A stretch of 64,000 nucleotides of DNA from UBA3064 sp023258775 (GTDB lineage: Bacteria; Pseudomonadota; Gammaproteobacteria; Burkholderiales; Burkholderiaceae_E): positions 89,496-153,495 of the forward strand of contig JBIKXS010000004.1 in NCBI GenBank assembly GCA_044355655.1. Reading direction: 5' to 3'. Shown here piece by piece: positions 61,319-64,000 of this stretch. The position numbers and the translations under genes were made by a program. Numbering within the stretch: the stretch's first letter is position 1; every line of letters begins with the position of its first letter. The notes under the pieces are model-generated. The model made no database searches. It was not told the origin of the DNA and was given only the letters and a program-made list of their open reading frames with translations.

Positions 61319-61954
61319 TTAGTCACTGATTTTTTGAACATATAGTTGCGAAAGCGGTGCGCTCAGAACCCGAATCTTTCGGCAATAGATGTTGGTGAAA
61401 GCATCAATAGCAGTTTTGGGGCAACGGATTGGATCAGTACCATATGGAAGTGATTCTTGCCATAAATAATCGTCAAATACGATAACACCATCATTCCTTA
61501 GTAGTCTAAAACTTAGAACCGCGTCACATAAAACGTCAGGTGCTTGGTGGGAGCCATCAACATAGATAAAGTCAAAGTATCCTTGTTTCCCATCGGCAAT
61601 AAGCTTTGAAAGCACCACGTCACTAAACCCTTTGTGGAGCAAAAGCCGAACGGGTTTTGTGACCTTACTAATCGCTATATTGGTATTGTGGTGGAACCTT
61701 TTTTCAACATCCGCCATATTTGCTTCGAAAACGCCAGCGGCTTTGTGCTCTACTCCCCCGTCCCAAGTATCCACACAATGAAGTTCTATTTCACTCTGAG
61801 CCGCTAATTTTTCGATGAGATAACAGGCGCTTGCGCCTTCATAGGAGCCAATCTCTAATATTTTTATTGGGTTGATTTGCGGAATGAGATGATCCCAGAC
61901 TTCTCTCGCGCTATCAAACCAGGTGTTAGTGAAGTCATATGTCTTGCTGCTCAT
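61319..61954 (-). CDS. Class I SAM-dependent methyltransferase (Methyltransf_24 type)
   Basis: A 211-residue Rossmann methyltransferase. IKILEIGSYEGASACYLIEKL is motif I, HCVDTWDGG the acidic loop and FDFIYVDGSHQAPDVLCDA the catalytic region with Asp-Gly-Ser-His, then GVIVFDDYLW. Typical of O-methyltransferases found with glycan genes. Substrate unknown. Confidence 0.83.
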   Translation of the reverse strand: MSSKTYDFTNTWFDSAREVWDHLIPQINPIKILEIGSYEGASACYLIEKLAAQSEIELHCVDTWDGGVEHKAAGVFEANMADVEKRFHHNTNIAISKVTKPVRLLLHKGFSDVVLSKLIADGKQGYFDFIYVDGSHQAPDVLCDAVLSFRLLRNDGVIVFDDYLWQESLPYGTDPIRCPKTAIDAFTNIYCRKIRVLSAPLSQLYVQKISD

Positions 61955-62009
61955 GACTTGTCCATTGTTTCGATTGAGCCCGTATTCTACCTAGCTGGAG
62001 GACAACGCA

Positions 62010-62162
62010 AAGAGCTTTTATCCCCTGTTTAGTCTTGCACTGGAATCTAGGTGCCAATGCTTGTCGCTTACAACAGGCACTTAACCCATCGAGCACATCC
62101 TTAGGCATTTTCACAAGAAGCGGTGACCCGTCACATCTTGATTTGATTAATCGGGGGTACAA
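62010..62162 (-). pseudogene. Possible remnant of a ribbon-helix-helix antitoxin
   Basis: From a TTG at 62162 the frame reads CDGSPLLVKMPKDVLDGLSA and CCKRQALAPRF, reminiscent of a short RHH DNA-binding start, then loses sense. Overlaps the brnT promoter region. Weak. Confidence 0.2.
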
Positions 62163-62169
62163 TAAATCG

Positions 62170-62448
62170 GTGGAGATAGAGTACGACCAGACTAAACGAG
62201 AGAAAACACTTCTGGAACGCGGTCTAGATTTCGCACGCGCAGATGAAATTTTCGCTGGTATTCACTTCACAGGCGAAGATGTAAGAGTCAACTATCAGGA
62301 AACCCGTCTTATCAGTATTGGATGGCTTGATAAGCGGTTGGTTGTGCTGGTTTGGACACCACGCGGCGGCACTCGTCGCATTATTAGTATGAGGAAAGCC
62401 AATGAAAGAGAAAAAGCGCTCTTTGCCCGCTATATGGAAGGATCCTGA
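62170..62448 (+). CDS. brnT: BrnT-family ribonuclease toxin
   Basis: A 92-residue toxin. GTG at 62170 gives EIEYDQTKREKTLLERGLDF, the BrnT opening, and later DVRVNYQETRLISIGWLDKRLVVLVW and RIISMRKANEREKALFARY. A TACAAT -10-like box at 62158-62163 would place the transcript start near the GTG, so the message may be almost leaderless. The gene overlaps brnA by 47 bases. Confidence 0.85.
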   Translation: MEIEYDQTKREKTLLERGLDFARADEIFAGIHFTGEDVRVNYQETRLISIGWLDKRLVVLVWTPRGGTRRIISMRKANEREKALFARYMEGS

Positions 62449-62698
62449 TGATGCGCCTTCGCTAAATGCTTCGTTTTTTGAGTCAGCAGAGCTCTTTGAT
62501 GGGACATCACCTAAGCCCCGAGGCCGACCCAAAGCGGCGATGACTAAGGAGCCGATCAAGCTGCGCCTTGATGCCGATGTGCTGGCCGCGCTTCGTGCGA
62601 GTGGTGACGGCTGGCAAACGCGAGTCAATGAGATGCTTAGGGCCTCTTTGCGCTTATCAGGGACGCTCACCACCCCCTCGAATCACCCGAGGTCTTGA
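62402..62698 (+). CDS. brnA: BrnA-family antitoxin
   Basis: A 98-residue ribbon-helix-helix protein (DUF4415 type): PRGRPKAAMTKEPIKLRLDADVLAALRASG, then WQTRVNEMLRASL. It binds BrnT and its own promoter. Confidence 0.85.
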   Translation: MKEKKRSLPAIWKDPDDAPSLNASFFESAELFDGTSPKPRGRPKAAMTKEPIKLRLDADVLAALRASGDGWQTRVNEMLRASLRLSGTLTTPSNHPRS

Positions 62699-62713
62699 GC
62701 GTTAAAGTGACAC

Positions 62714-63115
62714 ATGCTCGACTACTACAACAAGCGGCTTCAAGAGTACGAGACCGTCTACACAAAGCCTGAACGTCAGGCTGATTTAAACGCCCTGCTG
62801 GCAAGACTTCAGACCGATATGTCAAGGCGAGAAGTCTTAGAGTTAGCCTGTGGCACCGGTTGGTGGACCGAGCGTCTCAGCGCTAGTTGATTGAGTGTTT
62901 GCAGCGCACTGGTATTCGCACCTAAGACTTGATGAGCGCTCGATCTTTTTTAGATCAGTTCATAGCTGCCTGAAACCAGGTGGTCGCATGATCATGCTTG
63001 GCAACAACCTCGTATCAGGGTCAAGCACCGAATTTTTCAAGGACCGACATCGAGGGCAACACGTACCAAACAAGAAAACTCAAAGACGGCAGCTTGCATG
63101 ATTCAGCATTGTGAT
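62714..63115 (+). pseudogene. Broken SAM-dependent methyltransferase
   Basis: Three pieces in different frames. The first (62714-62890) is MLDYYNKRLQEYETVYTKPE through LELACGTGWWTERLSA then a stop. The second (62895 on) is FAAHWYSHLRLDERSIFFRS and SCLKPGGRMIMLGNN. The last reads IEGNTYQTRKLKDGSLHD in a third frame before stopping. A middle part between the SAM-binding motif and FAAHWYSH is missing, and the C-terminus is cut. Inactive. Confidence 0.7.
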
Positions 63116-63273
63116 CTTGCATGCCTGTAGCCAAAGCCTCGTGCGAAGCGCCTGCAAATCGCGCATTGCTTTGACTTCTTGGGTGCTTGTCTGATGCGTG
63201 CCTCGCTCGCTTGAGCCTGGGCAAGTAAAAGATCGAGCGGCGATTCGAATGCGTTTGTCTCCATCACTGACAT
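63103..63273 (-). CDS. Hypothetical 56-residue protein
   Basis: Not recognised. Reads METNAFESPLDLLLAQAQ, then a basic stretch and CAICRR near residue 38. No good ribosome site. May be a remnant at the junction after the methyltransferase pseudogene. Confidence 0.25.
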   Translation of the reverse strand: MSVMETNAFESPLDLLLAQAQASEARIRQAPKKSKQCAICRRFARGFGYRHARSQC

Positions 63274-63370
63274 ATACGGGTCGAGACACACAAAATGCTC
63301 AGGCTACTGAAAAGCATTGATGCGTTTTAGCCCATCAACAATAGGCAGCACTTCACTTATATAGCACTTA

Positions 63371-63772
63371 GTGATACAGCAATCCTTGGCGCGTAGCTTT
63401 AAAGTCAAGACCTTCGAGCGTTGGATGCGCAAGACAGGCCTTACCGATGCCATACTTAGGGTCGCCGTTGAGGAGATGTCTAGAGGGCTTATTGACGCAA
63501 GCCTTGGTGGTCATCTTGTGAAAAAGCGTGTCGCAAGAACCGGAAATGGCAAACGCGGCGGTTACCGGACCATCGTGGCAAAGAAGGCAGGTCAACACTG
63601 GTTTTTTCTATTTGGATTTCAGAAAAACGATCGTTCTAATATCGATCAATTAGAGCTTCGAGTGTTGCAAGAGATCGGCGAGACATTCCTAGCCTTTACA
63701 GACGCTGAGCTTAAGCATGCACTACAACGTGGTGAGCTACTGGAGATCATTGATGACAACCAAAAAGACTAA
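63371..63772 (+). CDS. RelE/DUF1044-type toxin
   Basis: A 133-residue RelE-fold protein of the PF06296 group. FKVKTFERWMRKTGLTDAILRVAVEEM, LGGHLVKKRVARTGNGKRGGYRTIVA and WFFLFGFQKNDRSNI match it, and the ending GELLEI is typical. The GTG at 63371 is the likely start. The next gene overlaps by 20 bases and encodes an HTH protein, so a type II toxin-antitoxin operon with toxin first. Confidence 0.85.
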   Translation: MIQQSLARSFKVKTFERWMRKTGLTDAILRVAVEEMSRGLIDASLGGHLVKKRVARTGNGKRGGYRTIVAKKAGQHWFFLFGFQKNDRSNIDQLELRVLQEIGETFLAFTDAELKHALQRGELLEIIDDNQKD

Positions 63773-64000
63773 GAGCAGGATCTTGCAAGAGATGCACGAA
63801 ACTGCAACGGGGCTTGCGCAATCAGGCCTCATCACTAAGCGCCGTCTAGCCGAACTAGAAGCGCTTTGTCAGCTCGATGTAGGCGAGATGTCAGCACAAC
63901 AAATCAAGTCACTTCGTGAATCCGTTCAGGTAAGCCAGGCGGTACTTGCGGCGATTTTGAATACGAGCGTATCGACGGTTCAGAAGTGGGAAATTGGGGA
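63753..64000 (+). CDS. HTH antitoxin (NadS/HigA-like), cut by window edge
   Basis: 82 residues seen. The N-terminus is MTTKKTKSRILQEMHETATG, followed by SAQQIKSLRESVQVSQAVLA and TSVSTVQKWEIG, an XRE-type helix-turn-helix as in NadS. It pairs with the upstream RelE-like toxin, overlapping 20 bases. C-terminus missing. Confidence 0.85.
   Translation, partial: MTTKKTKSRILQEMHETATGLAQSGLITKRRLAELEALCQLDVGEMSAQQIKSLRESVQVSQAVLAAILNTSVSTVQKWEIG

Noticed and set aside
62010..62162. Full-length minus-strand 75-codon gene before brnT
   Set aside because: Only the first ~30 residues look protein-like; kept only as a low-confidence remnant.

Overview
The window looks like a chromosomal segment of a free-living, metabolically versatile betaproteobacterium, most likely Burkholderiales. 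This rests on three orphan Bug/TctC solute receptors, a leuC-leuD-leuB order, a BrnT/BrnA pair, many Liv-type transporter genes and moderate GC (about 50%, by eye). No phage, transposase, integrase or CRISPR array was seen. I could not run homology searches, so all family calls are from motif recognition.

Left part (1-19 kb). A minus-strand housekeeping block runs gltX, a small cytochrome c, aroC, leuC, leuD and leuB (cut by the window edge). Upstream of it lies an HD-fold protein carrying the class I cyclic-nucleotide phosphodiesterase signature, then a tRNA-Val(CAC) with its own terminator, a remnant of a glycine-zipper lipoprotein, a DUF6152/DUF6644 pair, and an envelope O-acetylation pair (acyltransferase-SGNH fusion plus a second SGNH protein). 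An orphan Bug receptor, a nitronate monooxygenase, an atypical SDR, a quinone reductase-like MDR and an unknown polytopic membrane protein follow.

CO oxidation block (18.4-27.5 kb, minus strand). coxM-coxS-coxL-coxG-coxD-coxE-coxF(xdhC)-mocA and a 2OG-oxygenase-like gene are packed head to tail, several with ATGA overlaps. CoxL carries the AYRCSFR active-site loop, so this is a form I aerobic Mo-Cu CO dehydrogenase. A modE/modABC molybdate uptake locus with a palindromic ModE-type operator lies at 44.1-47.6 kb and would supply its metal.

Middle (27.6-42.7 kb). A small-protein gene with a long conserved leader, a full branched-chain-type ABC importer with two binding proteins, an FAD oxidoreductase that seems to start at ACG, an E1alpha/E1beta 2-oxoacid dehydrogenase pair with PPOX and PaiB-like genes, selD, and an Ada-AlkA fusion with ogt. 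Next come an alpha/beta-hydrolase-adenylate cyclase fusion and the mod locus.

Right part (47.6-64 kb). GNAT and GST genes, the second copy of the small-protein gene with the same leader, Bug-pdxA2-amidohydrolase and Bug-P450-TauD-CoA ligase catabolic groups, PsiE and CBS proteins, a second class I PDE-like protein, and an accessory end with BrnT/BrnA, RelE/HTH and decayed genes.

The least explained signals are: (i) two 66-residue paralogues 21 kb apart whose non-coding leader is more conserved than their codons, each directly preceded by a tandem-repeat array; (ii) at least seven unrelated 15-22-bp tandem direct repeats scattered near gene starts and ends; (iii) two bacterial proteins with a complete class I PDE signature in the same window as an adenylate cyclase.
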